NCBI GenBank assembly: GCA_031551725.1
Contig: JAVBNF010000033.1
Coordinates: 1-64,000, forward strand
DNA from: JAVBNF01 sp031551725
GTDB taxonomy: Bacteria > Bacteroidota > Bacteroidia > Bacteroidales > P3
Direction of reading: 5' to 3'
DNA length: 64,000 nt
Every line of letters starts with the position of its first letter. Within the stretch, counting starts at the first letter, position 1. Of the stretch, positions 1-8,417 are shown in pieces. Made by a program: the position numbers and the translations under genes. The notes beneath the pieces are model-generated. The model searched no databases, was not told the DNA's origin, and saw only the letters and a list, made by a program, of their open reading frames with translations.

Positions 1-21
1 TTACAATTATCGGCTGCGGCC

Positions 22-165
22 TGTACGGGCAACCCTTGCGGTTGCCCTGCCAACAACAACGTGCCACCGCTTGCTGTACGGGCATCCCTTGCGGGTGCCC
101 CTTCGAACGGCAATGTACGGGCGTATTGCATACGCCCATCAAAAGGGCACCCACAAGGGGTGCCC
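22..165. repeat. Cluster of four short hairpin (REP-like) repeats
   Basis: Four GC-rich inverted repeats lie within 145 bases. Their arms are GGGCAAC/GTTGCCC (27-33/41-47), GGGCATCC/GGGTGCCC (80-87/93-100), GGGCGTAT/ATACGCCC (119-126/130-137) and GGGCACCC/GGGTGCCC (145-152/158-165). Three are preceded by TGTACGGGC, so they are related units. The reading frame of the downstream FISUMP gene stays open through all of them. They resemble dispersed intergenic palindromes rather than coding DNA. Confidence 0.7.
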
Positions 166-1956
166 CTACGATTTGCCCAATGGATTTTTCTGCAATTCTT
201 CATTTTTGCATTTCTGCCGATTTTCGCCCAAACCACCGCCCCTGATTTCACCGACCCACGCGATGGCCAAACCTACAAAACCGTCATCATGCCCGACGGC
301 AGACGCTGGATGGCGGAAAATCTGCGGTATCGTAAGGGATTGGATAATCCGGTATTTGGATATAGGGATTGCAATGGTGCAACCGTGACATCCAACATCG
401 CCGCTCCCGGAATAAATTTGCAGAAGACTTATTATTGTCCAGGCCCCGGCCCATTTCCAACATCTCCAAATAAAGATACATCTTCACAAGCCGATCCTTT
501 GCGCTGCGAATATGAGGGTTGTTTGTATCCTTTTTGGACGGCTTACGGACAAAACCAAGGTACAGCCAATGTATTTACTACTTTAGGCGAACAAGGTGTT
601 TGCCCGAATGGCTGGCATTTGCCAAGCGATGGCGAGTGGAGTGCTTTGGCTGCGCAATTAAATAATGATTATTCAAGTCTTTTGGTTCTCAATGCAGGCT
701 ACCGGGTGAATACGGGCGTTTATGCCGATCGTACCACGAAAGCCTATTTTTGGACAAGTTCGGGGAGCGGAACTGCTGCCGTTTCCCGTTCTTTTCAAAA
801 TGGAATTATTACAAGAAATGCCTCTCAGCCTGCTTCAGATGCGCTTTCAGTGCGTTGTATTGAGGGAGCTTGTAAAGAATCTTCTCAAATTGTGCTTGCA
901 ATGGTTCAAAATAGCTATGGTTCCGGTTGTACGGCTTATACGGAAGCTAAAACCAATTATGATTCCATTGTTTTTCGGGATGCTTCCATGTCGCGAAAGT
1001 ATAATAGCACCCTAAATCCTGTTTTGTCTACAGGTACATGGACGTATTCGGTTGCTTGCAGCGATTTGCCGTCGGGCGTTGCCTGCACGCCTTCGGTTTC
1101 GGGAGCTCAGATTACGCTTGCATTTACAGGGCTCTCGGCTGCTGCCGATAATCAATTATTCACGCTTAAAGTAGCAGGTTTAAATTCGAGTTATTGCAAG
1201 TTGGATACGCAAGTTTATTCCATAAAATTAATTTATAATCCTCCCACAGGTAACAGTTATGTTGCAGCCACTTATTCCGGCGCTTCTACAGCCTCTACGC
1301 ATGTGATTAATGCACCCGGCAACGATGTTAATGGTGCTACAGGTGTTTTAACGGATGGCCGGGACGGTAAGACTTATACCACCAAGAAAATGCCCGACGG
1401 ACAGTGGTGGATGACCAAGAATCTGGAAGTGGGTACTTGTCCCAATGATGCGACCGGTTGGAATACGACTGTAAATGCAGCTTGGGGTTCAACTTATGAT
1501 CAAGCGTCTAATTGGAATATCAACGGTACAGAACTACGTGGTAAATGTCGCCAAAACGGCACGTATGGTTATTTGTATAATTGGATAGCGGCTACGCAGT
1601 TTCCGGATGGTTGTGGTCTGGATCAAGATTGTCCTGCATCTAATTGGCAGAATAAATGGGTTCAGGGTATTTGTCCGAATGGTTGGCATCTTCCTACCGG
1701 AGGCACCTGCGGCGATTTTGTCAACATGCCTGCTTCTACCACAGTGTCAACGTGGATTTCCACCTGGCAAGGTGTTTATGGCGGCTGCTGCAACTACAAT
1801 GGCAGCATGGACCTCCAGGGCAGCCACGGCTTCTGCAGGAGTAGTGGCCAAGCCAACGCCATCTACGGCTACTACCTGGGCTACAGCAGCATCGCGAACC
1901 CTACGGACAGCTACTTCAAGTACTACGGGCTCTCTATTCGTTGTTTACAGAATTAA
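61..1956 (+). CDS. Two-domain FISUMP (Fib_succ_major) surface protein, candidate DGR target
   Basis: This is a probable exported protein with two FISUMP domains (Fibrobacter succinogenes major paralogous domain). Domain 1 opens with FTDPRDGQTYKTVIMPDG and ends at ALSVRC (about residues 65-268). Domain 2 opens with LTDGRDGKTYTTKKMPDG and ends at GLSIRC (about residues 428-628). Each has the NGWHLP motif. A non-FISUMP, probably beta-rich linker separates them. A signal-peptide-like stretch, IFLQFFIFAFLPIFAQ, precedes domain 1, but no in-frame ATG sits close before it. The assigned start is a GTG inside hairpin repeats, and the frame is open to base 1, so the true 5' end is unresolved. It could lie off-window, or the start region may have been overwritten by repeats. 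The last ~50 codons have a base composition unlike the rest of the gene. Binding partner unknown; C-type-lectin-like ligand binding is an inference from the family. Confidence 0.8.
   Translation: MPPLAVRASLAGAPSNGNVRAYCIRPSKGHPQGVPLRFAQWIFLQFFIFAFLPIFAQTTAPDFTDPRDGQTYKTVIMPDGRRWMAENLRYRKGLDNPVFGYRDCNGATVTSNIAAPGINLQKTYYCPGPGPFPTSPNKDTSSQADPLRCEYEGCLYPFWTAYGQNQGTANVFTTLGEQGVCPNGWHLPSDGEWSALAAQLNNDYSSLLVLNAGYRVNTGVYADRTTKAYFWTSSGSGTAAVSRSFQNGIITRNASQPASDALSVRCIEGACKESSQIVLAMVQNSYGSGCTAYTEAKTNYDSIVFRDASMSRKYNSTLNPVLSTGTWTYSVACSDLPSGVACTPSVSGAQITLAFTGLSAAADNQLFTLKVAGLNSSYCKLDTQVYSIKLIYNPPTGNSYVAATYSGASTASTHVINAPGNDVNGATGVLTDGRDGKTYTTKKMPDGQWWMTKNLEVGTCPNDATGWNTTVNAAWGSTYDQASNWNINGTELRGKCRQNGTYGYLYNWIAATQFPDGCGLDQDCPASNWQNKWVQGICPNGWHLPTGGTCGDFVNMPASTTVSTWISTWQGVYGGCCNYNGSMDLQGSHGFCRSSGQANAIYGYYLGYSSIANPTDSYFKYYGLSIRCLQN
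1777..1944 (+). other. Candidate diversity-generating retroelement variable region (VR)
   Basis: This is the 3' end of FISUMP domain 2. By hand count, 37 of the 49 codons from 1780 to 1926 end in C and only four end in T. They are mostly GGC, AGC, TAC, TGC, AAC, GAC, TTC, ATC and GCC. The equivalent end of domain 1 (721-867) has about 24 T-ending and 7 C-ending codons. A run of NNC codons is what adenine-directed mutagenesis of AAC codons in a template repeat produces. The segment ends in unmutated-looking sequence coding GLSIRC, just before the stop, where DGR variable regions normally end. No template repeat or reverse transcriptase is visible in the window. Confidence 0.6.
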
Positions 1957-2133
1957 TTTTTAATTTAATGTTTCACTCGCCAATGCGGAACGAAACAGAA
2001 GCATATTAGATGGCCACGCACCTACGGTGCTCGCCATGACATAAGAACCGGCCAGTACGCACAGCAATGAGCGTCCGAAAGCAAAATCCCTGCATCTAAT
2101 TGTGGTGTGGGGCGCTTTCGGCTTAAGCCGGAC

Positions 2134-2198
2134 AAACCTAACAGCACTTAAAATCCTGTTAGGTTTTGCTTTAAGTTGAATGATAAGACCTGTTAGGA
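2134..2198. repeat. AACCTAACAGG palindromic element, degenerate copy
   Basis: AAACCTAACAG (2134-2144) pairs perfectly with CTGTTAGGTTT (2156-2166). A further half-copy, GACCTGTTAGG, lies at about 2187-2197. The same core forms a cleaner 14-base-arm palindrome at 36814-36846, so this is a dispersed element. Confidence 0.65.
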
Positions 2199-2199
2199 A

Positions 2200-2286
2200 A
2201 AAATCTGCGTAAATTCGCGTCATCTCCGAAAATTCGCGATAACCCGTCAGCGAAGCTGACGATACGCGCAGCATCACCGCGCAATC
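2200..2286 (-). repeat. Dispersed intergenic repeat, copy 1 (reverse)
   Basis: On the minus strand this reads GATTGCGCGGTGATGCTGCG, then CGTATCGTCAGCTTCGCTGACGG (given in two parts), then a GCGGATTT-like tail. It closely matches copies at 15604-15692 and 15733-15812. The core contains the palindrome GTCAGCGAAGCTGAC. Confidence 0.75.
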
Positions 2287-2404
2287 TCTTTCAGATACAA
2301 TTTAGACGAATCACAAACCATCAACACTATGTTGATTTCCAATACTTTGTAATCATTTTTTAAAAAATCCACACATAAACCTATTTATTCTCCGAAATTT
2401 TTCT

Positions 2405-2412
2405 TAAATTTG
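2405..2412 (+). promoter_or_regulatory. Putative -7 box of mutA (TAAATTTG)
   Basis: Exact match to the Bacteroidota -7 consensus TAnnTTTG, 72 bases before the mutA ATG. No clear -33 TTG is seen. Confidence 0.5.
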
Positions 2413-2483
2413 CTGTCTTAATTAAGATTGAAGCACTGCCTTGATTCTTAATTTTTAATTCGTAATTTTTAATTATTTATACA

Positions 2484-4343
2484 ATGAGCAACGAAAAATT
2501 ATTTGCGGAATTTCCTCCGGTTTCTACTCCGGAATGGAAAGCTGTCATTGAAAAAGATCTCAAAGGCGCAGACTATGAGAAAAAATTAGTGTGGAACACT
2601 GCAGAAGGTTTCAAAGTAAATCCGTTTTACAGAGCCGAAGATCTCGAAGACAAAACGTATTTGCAAACTGCTCCCGATGCTTTCCCATTTGTTCGCGGCA
2701 ATAAAGCCGACAACAACAACTGGGAAATCCGCCAAGACATTTGCGCAAAAACCGCTGCCGAAGCCAATACAATCGCTTTAGATGCTATCAAACGCGGTGC
2801 CGAAGGTATCGGTTTCTGCATGAAACACGTTGGAGATGATCAATTGGACACCATGCTGAAAGGCATCGATTTGAATAAAACAAAAATTCATTTCCGCGGT
2901 TCAAAATCATACACCAAATTGATGGAAAATTTGGTTGCTTATTTGACAAAAAACAACATCAATCCTGCAATTGTTGAAGGCTCCATCTGTTTCGACCCGA
3001 TGTCATACGCTTTAAAACACGGTGAATTTTACGGAAGTATCGAAACAAATATCGAAGAAGCAAAAGCATTGTTTCAAAACTATGCTGCAAAAATGCCGAA
3101 ATTCAAACTTTTGGCTATCAATGCTCACATTATTCACAATGCCGGTGCTGGTATTGTACAGGAAATGGGCTATGGTTTAAGCTGGGCAAATGAATTTGTT
3201 TATCTGTTAACTCAAGCAGGTATTGCCGTTGACGATATTGCTCGACATTTGTTTTTCCATGTAGCAACCGGTTCCAACTATTTCATGGAAATTGCCAAAA
3301 TCCGCGCCATGCGCATGTTGTGGGCCAACATCATCAAACAATACAAACCGGCTAACGACGAATCTACAAAAACATTCATCCATGCATCTACTTCGAAATG
3401 GAACAAATCCGTTTTCGATCCGTATGTAAACATGTTGCGTACCACTACCGAAACCATGTCGTCTGCCATTGGCGGCGCCGATTCAATCAGCGTAGAAGGT
3501 TTTGATGCAGCCTATGAAAAATCGGATGATTTTGCAAACCGCATTGCCCGTAATCAACAAATTTTGTTGAAAGAAGAATCCTACATGGACAAAGTGGCCG
3601 ATCCTGCCGCAGGTTCATACTACATCGAAAACCTCACCGATTCGTTGGCTCAACACGCTTGGGCGCTTTTCACGAAAGTGGAAGAAAAAGGCGGATTTGT
3701 AGAAGCATACAAAGCAGGCATGATTCAAGACGATGTTGCAGCTTCCGCTAAAGAACGCGACAACGATATTGCAACTCGCAAAATCATCATGTTGGGAACC
3801 AACCAATATCCGAACATCCTCGAAAAAATGAACGACAAGATTTCGAAAGAATCTTGCTCTTGCGACGCTAAACAAGGCGCTTATAAAACCATCAAACCTT
3901 ACCGTTTATCTCAAATTTTCGACGATTTGCGTTTGAAAGTTGAAAAAGCAGCAAAACGTCCGCAAGTATTTTTGCTGACACACGGAAACCTCAACATGCG
4001 TAAGGCTCGTGCCGGATTTGCACAAAACTTCTTCGGTTGCGCCGGATACGAAATTCTCGACAACGCCGGATTTGCAACGCCTGCCGAAGGTGCTGACGCC
4101 GCGGTGAAATCGAAAGCCGAAATCGTTGTTTTATGCGGTTCCGACGAAGAGTATGCAGAATGGGCTCCCGTTGCTTGCGCAGAATTAAAAGCCAAAGGCT
4201 TCAAAGGAAACATCACACTTGCCGGTTATCCGAAAGACGCGATGGACGCCTTGAAAGCTGCCGGCGTACAAGAATTTGTGCACGTAAAAACCAACTTGAT
4301 TGATGCCTTAACAAAGTATAATCAAGAACTGAACATTAATTAA
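2484..4343 (+). CDS. mutA: Methylmalonyl-CoA mutase small (beta) subunit
   Basis: This is the non-catalytic partner of adenosylcobalamin-dependent methylmalonyl-CoA mutase, which interconverts succinyl-CoA and (R)-methylmalonyl-CoA in propionate formation. The 619-residue length fits the small subunit. The N-terminus (FAEFPPVSTPEWKAVIEKDL) and the TIM-barrel mutase region are typical. The C-terminal ~130 residues (from VFLLTHGNLNMRKAR) keep the Rossmann-like fold of a B12-binding domain but lack the DxHxxG cobalamin-ligand motif, as expected for the small subunit. In most Bacteroidota the catalytic mutB follows directly. Here the gene stands alone between its own promoter and a terminator, and no mutB lies in the window. 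The function assignment is strong; the location of the partner is unknown. Confidence 0.93.
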   Translation: MSNEKLFAEFPPVSTPEWKAVIEKDLKGADYEKKLVWNTAEGFKVNPFYRAEDLEDKTYLQTAPDAFPFVRGNKADNNNWEIRQDICAKTAAEANTIALDAIKRGAEGIGFCMKHVGDDQLDTMLKGIDLNKTKIHFRGSKSYTKLMENLVAYLTKNNINPAIVEGSICFDPMSYALKHGEFYGSIETNIEEAKALFQNYAAKMPKFKLLAINAHIIHNAGAGIVQEMGYGLSWANEFVYLLTQAGIAVDDIARHLFFHVATGSNYFMEIAKIRAMRMLWANIIKQYKPANDESTKTFIHASTSKWNKSVFDPYVNMLRTTTETMSSAIGGADSISVEGFDAAYEKSDDFANRIARNQQILLKEESYMDKVADPAAGSYYIENLTDSLAQHAWALFTKVEEKGGFVEAYKAGMIQDDVAASAKERDNDIATRKIIMLGTNQYPNILEKMNDKISKESCSCDAKQGAYKTIKPYRLSQIFDDLRLKVEKAAKRPQVFLLTHGNLNMRKARAGFAQNFFGCAGYEILDNAGFATPAEGADAAVKSKAEIVVLCGSDEEYAEWAPVACAELKAKGFKGNITLAGYPKDAMDALKAAGVQEFVHVKTNLIDALTKYNQELNIN

Positions 4344-4367
4344 GAATTAAGATTGAATAATTAAGAG

Positions 4368-4407
4368 TTAGGAATGAGAAAATATTTTCATTCCTAATTT
4401 CTTTTTT
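4368..4407 (+). terminator. Rho-independent terminator after mutA
   Basis: Perfect 10-base arms TTAGGAATGA/TCATTCCTAA (4368-4377/4388-4397) are followed by TTTCTTTTTT. It separates mutA from the mntP run. Confidence 0.75.
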
Positions 4408-4446
4408 AGAAATACTTTTTAATTCTTAATTTTAATTCTTAATTCA

Positions 4447-5007
4447 ATGACTCTTCTCGCCCTTATCCTCCTCTCGCTCAGTTTGGCCATGGACTGCTTT
4501 GCCGTTTCGGTGTCGTGCGGCGCACACAGCAGCATGAAACGTTCGGTAGGATTGAAAATGGCCCTTTCTTTCGGCATTTTCCAAGGTGGAATGCTTTTGC
4601 TCGGAAGTTTTTTAGGAACAAGTTTTCGGTTCTTAATTGAAAATATTGATCACTGGATTGCTTTCGGATTGCTTGTTATTATTGGAGGAAAGATGATTTA
4701 TGAAGCCTTGAAAGGCGAAGAAGATTGCTCTATGAATTTAGGCAGTTGGAAAGTTTTAGTTAGCCTTTCCGTTGCCACCAGCATCGATGCCTTTGTTGTT
4801 GGTATCAGTTTGGGATTGCAACAGGTAAATCTCTTCGAATCTTCTGCCATTGTAGCTTTAGGCAGTTTCCTTTTAACCGTTATCGGGCTAAGATTAGGCA
4901 AAAACATTAAACACATCGGCCCTCAGATTGCCGAATGCGTGGGCGGAATCGTACTCATCGGCATTGGCGTAAAAACACTCATTGAACATCAAGCACTTCC
5001 TTTGTAA
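4447..5007 (+). CDS. mntP: Putative manganese efflux pump MntP
   Basis: A 186-residue inner-membrane protein of the MntP (former DUF204) family, which exports Mn(II) in E. coli. It has about six hydrophobic segments in two halves. Each half carries a conserved acidic motif: SLSLAMDCFAVSVSCG near the start and SVATSIDAFVVGISLG near residue 110. Full family length. It is first in a tightly spaced run; its stop overlaps the coaX start (TAATG at 5005-5009). No mntP-type riboswitch leader is evident in the 104-base gap, which is mostly AT-rich TTAATTCTTAAT sequence. Manganese as substrate is inferred from the family. Confidence 0.9.
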   Translation: MTLLALILLSLSLAMDCFAVSVSCGAHSSMKRSVGLKMALSFGIFQGGMLLLGSFLGTSFRFLIENIDHWIAFGLLVIIGGKMIYEALKGEEDCSMNLGSWKVLVSLSVATSIDAFVVGISLGLQQVNLFESSAIVALGSFLLTVIGLRLGKNIKHIGPQIAECVGGIVLIGIGVKTLIEHQALPL

Positions 5008-5780
5008 TGCAACGCCTGGTTCTTGATATTGGAAATACACACACCAAAATCGCCATTTTTGGAGACGGAACGATGATTTACAAAGGTGTTTTTAGTTCCC
5101 TTGAAACAGCAGAAATTGATAAAATCTTAGCAAATTTTTCACAATTAACATCTGCCATTGTATCAAGCGTACGTAAGGATGTTGATGAAATCGAAGCACA
5201 CATCCGCGCAAAAATGGATTTGCTGGAATTTCATCACAACACGCCTGTTCCCATAAAAAATGCATACAAAACACCCGAAACCTTAGGTAAAGACCGCATT
5301 GCTCTTGCCGTTGGCGCAAGCAAACACGCACAAGAAAAACCGGCTTTGGTGATTAGCATGGGCACTTGTATTACCTACGATTTTGTAAATAAAGACGCTG
5401 TTTATCAAGGAGGAGCCATCGCTCCCGGCGTGCAAATGCGTTTCGATGCGCTGCACAATTTCACACACAAACTGCCCCATATTCCTTTCGAAAACTGGAG
5501 AAATTTCTTAACCGATTTCTCAGAAAAGCAGTCTTTATCCGAAAATACATGGACAGGCACCGATACCGAAACTTCGATTTTATCGGGAGTTCTGCAAGGC
5601 GTTTTTTCAGAAATCCATGAAAAAATAAGGCTTTACAAAAATCAACACCCCGATGTTCAAATATTTTTAACCGGCGGAGATGGAAAATATTTTGAAAATC
5701 AACTAATTTTTCCGATATTTGCATTACCAAATTTAGGTTTGGAAGGACTAAATGAAATTTTACGCTTTAATGGGAAATAA
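5007..5780 (+). CDS. coaX: Type III pantothenate kinase
   Basis: Phosphorylates pantothenate with ATP in the first committed step of coenzyme A synthesis; cytoplasmic. CoaX belongs to the ASKHA fold. The phosphate-binding LDIGNTHTKIAIFG is at residues 5-18, the family motif GKDRIALAVGA near 94-104, the SMGTCITYDF strand near 121-130, and the GGAIAPGVQMRFDAL motif follows. Its 257 residues match the family. The start overlaps the mntP stop by one base, and the 3' end overlaps the next gene by 29 bases, which indicates translational coupling. Confidence 0.95.
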   Translation: MQRLVLDIGNTHTKIAIFGDGTMIYKGVFSSLETAEIDKILANFSQLTSAIVSSVRKDVDEIEAHIRAKMDLLEFHHNTPVPIKNAYKTPETLGKDRIALAVGASKHAQEKPALVISMGTCITYDFVNKDAVYQGGAIAPGVQMRFDALHNFTHKLPHIPFENWRNFLTDFSEKQSLSENTWTGTDTETSILSGVLQGVFSEIHEKIRLYKNQHPDVQIFLTGGDGKYFENQLIFPIFALPNLGLEGLNEILRFNGK

Positions 5781-7068
5781 GTTTTTAAGAAAAATAGTAC
5801 TCGGATTTGCTTGCTGCATCTGCGCGATTCCCGCTTTTGCTCAGTCGAATTTAGGCTCGCCTTATTCCCGTTTCGGCATTGGTCAGTTGCGCTTCACTCA
5901 AGACCCGCACCTTATTTCGTTGGGCGGACTTAGCCAGGCGCTCACCGGTACAGGTTTTGTTACGCCGCTCAATCCGGCGTCCTACATGAACATTGACTCA
6001 TTGGCCATGGTTTTTCAGTTCAGTCTTGCAATTACGACACTCAACATGGAACAAAAAGTGCTTGATGAAACCAAATATGCACGCGCCACCGCGGCATCTC
6101 TGGGAAACCTTAGCTTTAGTTTTCAAGCAACACGCTGGTGGAAAATGTCCTTGGGCTTAACTCCCGTTTCAGGCGTCGGGTATCAAGTTTCAACACTCAT
6201 TAACACCGACAGCACAAACATTGGAAGCTACCGCCGTTATTACGATGGCGATGGAGGATTCAACAAAGTATATTGGGGACACGCGTTCGGAATCGGCAAT
6301 CTTTCCGTAGGCGCTAATATCAATTACACCTTCGGACAAATCACAAAATATGATGAACTCGTTTTTGAAGATACTACTCTGCTTTATCCAAGCGACGCCC
6401 ATTACCAACAAACAACCAAAGCAAGAGGATTAGGATTTGATTTCGGACTGCAATATACGCAAGCCTTAAACAAGAACTACGACCTCGTTTTCGGCGCATC
6501 TTACGGGTTGAGAAATGATTTAAATGCCAAACAACAAACAACGGCTTACGGCCAGCAACGTCCTAACGAACAAGGATGGATAGATACTGCGTTTGTTACA
6601 GATGAAGTAAGTGGAACCTTACAACTTCCCTCCTCTTTCGCGGTGGGATTGACCTTAAAGAAAAATCGGCAATGGTTTGTCGGTGCTGACTTCGGATATT
6701 ATAAATATTCGGAATTTCGGAGTTTCGGGAAAGCCGACCCTATGCTCACAGATGCGTGGAGCGTATCCATCGGTGGTGAACGCTTGCCGCAATTAAGAAG
6801 TGAAAGTTTTTTCGGAAGAATGGCCTATCGAGCCGGCGTACATTTTGGAAAAGATTATGTTAACTATCATGATAACGACCTTCGGGAAATGGGGCTTGGC
6901 GTGGGCGTGGGGATTCCCATCAAACGCTCCAAATCAATGATTAACGTAAGTTACGATTATTCGCAACGCGGCAACATCAACGAAGGCCAAATCGGCGAGC
7001 ATTACTCTCGCATTACAATTGGCTTAACAGCTATCGATAGCTGGTTTATTAGAGGAAAATTTGATTAA
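5752..7068 (+). CDS. Outer-membrane beta-barrel protein, unknown function
   Basis: A 438-residue protein with a signal peptide (KIVLGFACCICAIPAFAQ) followed by SNLGSPYSRFGIGQLRF and many alternating hydrophobic/aromatic strands. It ends near a strand-like segment, consistent with an outer-membrane barrel. A second possible start is the ATG at 5770, six codons in, which would reduce the overlap with coaX. In Bacteroidales a gene of this type commonly sits between coaX and a TPR gene ahead of lptC (from memory), so a role in envelope biogenesis is plausible but not shown. The next ATG overlaps its stop (TAATG at 7066-7070). Confidence 0.75.
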   Translation: MKFYALMGNKFLRKIVLGFACCICAIPAFAQSNLGSPYSRFGIGQLRFTQDPHLISLGGLSQALTGTGFVTPLNPASYMNIDSLAMVFQFSLAITTLNMEQKVLDETKYARATAASLGNLSFSFQATRWWKMSLGLTPVSGVGYQVSTLINTDSTNIGSYRRYYDGDGGFNKVYWGHAFGIGNLSVGANINYTFGQITKYDELVFEDTTLLYPSDAHYQQTTKARGLGFDFGLQYTQALNKNYDLVFGASYGLRNDLNAKQQTTAYGQQRPNEQGWIDTAFVTDEVSGTLQLPSSFAVGLTLKKNRQWFVGADFGYYKYSEFRSFGKADPMLTDAWSVSIGGERLPQLRSESFFGRMAYRAGVHFGKDYVNYHDNDLREMGLGVGVGIPIKRSKSMINVSYDYSQRGNINEGQIGEHYSRITIGLTAIDSWFIRGKFD

Positions 7069-8399
7069 TGTTTAATGTTATAAAAAGTTCAGAAATGAAA
7101 ACAATGCGATTAGTGGTATTAGCAAGTTTGGTATTAAGCAGCTTTGGAATCCAAGCTCAAAAATACGGGGCAACTCCGGCCGACAGTTTGGATTGCTTGA
7201 GAAACCTGTCTGTTTACCAAGAATTTTACAAACAACGTAATTACAATGATGCCTTCGAATCGTGGTATCAAGTGTACAAAATTTGCCCTCAAGCATCTAT
7301 GAACACTTTCATCCGTGGAAGTGTGATGTTGAAAAGCATGATTGCTCAAGAGAAAGATCCGCAAAAGAAAGAGCAATACATCAACATCTTGATCCAATCG
7401 TGGGATGTTCGTGCCGAAAGTTTCGGAAATCCGGGCCTTTGCTACGGCAAAAAAGGAGTTGATCAAATGGAATACCACCCGGAAAAAGCTCGCGAAAACT
7501 ACGAGCTCTTCATGGAGTCTTTCAAATATGGCGCAGGAGATGATCCGACCATTCCATTTTTTATGTTGCAAAGCGCCATCGCTCTATCCAAAGAAGAAAA
7601 CTTAGGTGGAGAATTTATCATCACCGCTTACGAACAAGCAACTGCTGAATTGGAAAGAATGCAAAAAGCAAAACCGGAAGATACAACTATTGCCGGAAGT
7701 TTAGTGTCTGTTGATCTTTTGTTCCAACCTTACGCTTCTTGCGAACAGCTGGTGGCTTTGTTTGAAAAATCGTTCGAAGCAAACAAAGATAACAAAGACC
7801 GTTTAAGCAAATCTGCTCGTTTGTTAGGATTTAAAGACTGCACCGACAGCGATATTTTCTTCAAAATATCTTCTCGTTTATACGAACTTGATCCGAATGC
7901 CGAATCGGCTTATTTGTTGGCTAAAATCTGCGTAAACAAAAAACAATATTCAAAAGCGATTGAGTATTTAAAAGATCAAGCGGAAAAAATTGAAAACGAC
8001 AAAGACCGCTTCAATGCTTATATGACACTTACGGCAGCTTACACAAGCCTTGAGCGTTTTTCAGAAGCACGTTCTTCTGCCTTAAGAGCTACCGACATCA
8101 TGCCGAATGAAGGCATGCCGTACATTTTAATCGGAAACATGTACGCTCAAAGTGCAAAAAACTGCGGCGACAACGCTGAAGTAGGTCAAAAAGCCGCTTT
8201 TTGGGCTGCTGTTGACAAATATCAAAAAGCAAAAACGGTAGATCCAAGCATTGCAGAGATGGCCAATAAACTCATTGCAACTTATTCTTCCCACTTCCCA
8301 AGTGGCGACGATTTGTTTTTCCATGGTATCGACGAAGGCTCAAGTTACCGCATCGGTTGCTGGATCAACGAATCTACAGTTGTTAGAGCAAGACGATAA
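7068..8399 (+). CDS. Exported tetratricopeptide-repeat protein
   Basis: A 443-residue protein with an N-terminal signal peptide (MRLVVLASLVLSSFGIQAQ) and TPR-like helical pairs throughout, for example YLLAKICVNKKQYSKAIEYL and AYTSLERFSEARSSALRA in the C-terminal half. The chosen ATG overlaps the upstream stop; the ATG at 7095, nine codons later, would give a more typical signal peptide. Probably a periplasmic scaffold or protein-interaction module. No enzymatic motif is seen. It is followed by lptC after 18 bases. Confidence 0.75.
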   Translation: MFNVIKSSEMKTMRLVVLASLVLSSFGIQAQKYGATPADSLDCLRNLSVYQEFYKQRNYNDAFESWYQVYKICPQASMNTFIRGSVMLKSMIAQEKDPQKKEQYINILIQSWDVRAESFGNPGLCYGKKGVDQMEYHPEKARENYELFMESFKYGAGDDPTIPFFMLQSAIALSKEENLGGEFIITAYEQATAELERMQKAKPEDTTIAGSLVSVDLLFQPYASCEQLVALFEKSFEANKDNKDRLSKSARLLGFKDCTDSDIFFKISSRLYELDPNAESAYLLAKICVNKKQYSKAIEYLKDQAEKIENDKDRFNAYMTLTAAYTSLERFSEARSSALRATDIMPNEGMPYILIGNMYAQSAKNCGDNAEVGQKAAFWAAVDKYQKAKTVDPSIAEMANKLIATYSSHFPSGDDLFFHGIDEGSSYRIGCWINESTVVRARR

Positions 8400-8417
8400 A
8401 CATTTATTATATCGAAG

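Larger units (their letters stand above)
1957..2483. other. Repeat-rich intergenic region
   Basis: This 527-base stretch has no credible gene. It holds an 8-base inverted repeat CCGAAAGC/GCTTTCGG near 2074-2120, an AACCTAACAG-type palindrome, a dispersed ~87-base repeat in reverse orientation, and then an AT-rich promoter region for mutA. A minus-strand open frame at 1960-2277 runs through these repeats and lacks any protein-like pattern. I found no near-copy of the FISUMP 3' end here that could serve as a DGR template. Confidence 0.7.

Noticed and set aside
36..245. Small plus-strand open frame beginning upstream of the FISUMP signal peptide, including an ATG at 180
   Set aside because: It is out of frame with the FISUMP domains, ends at 245 and gives no protein-like pattern.
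1960..2300. Possible DGR template repeat or downstream hairpin after the FISUMP gene
   Set aside because: No stretch resembles 1777-1944; only a 14-base chance match (CCTGCATCTAATTG) to an upstream part of the gene. The palindrome GTCAGCGAAGCTGAC belongs to a dispersed repeat also present at 15.6 kb.
2484..4343. Possibility that this is the catalytic MutB subunit
   Set aside because: Length (619) and lack of the DxHxxG cobalamin motif fit MutA.
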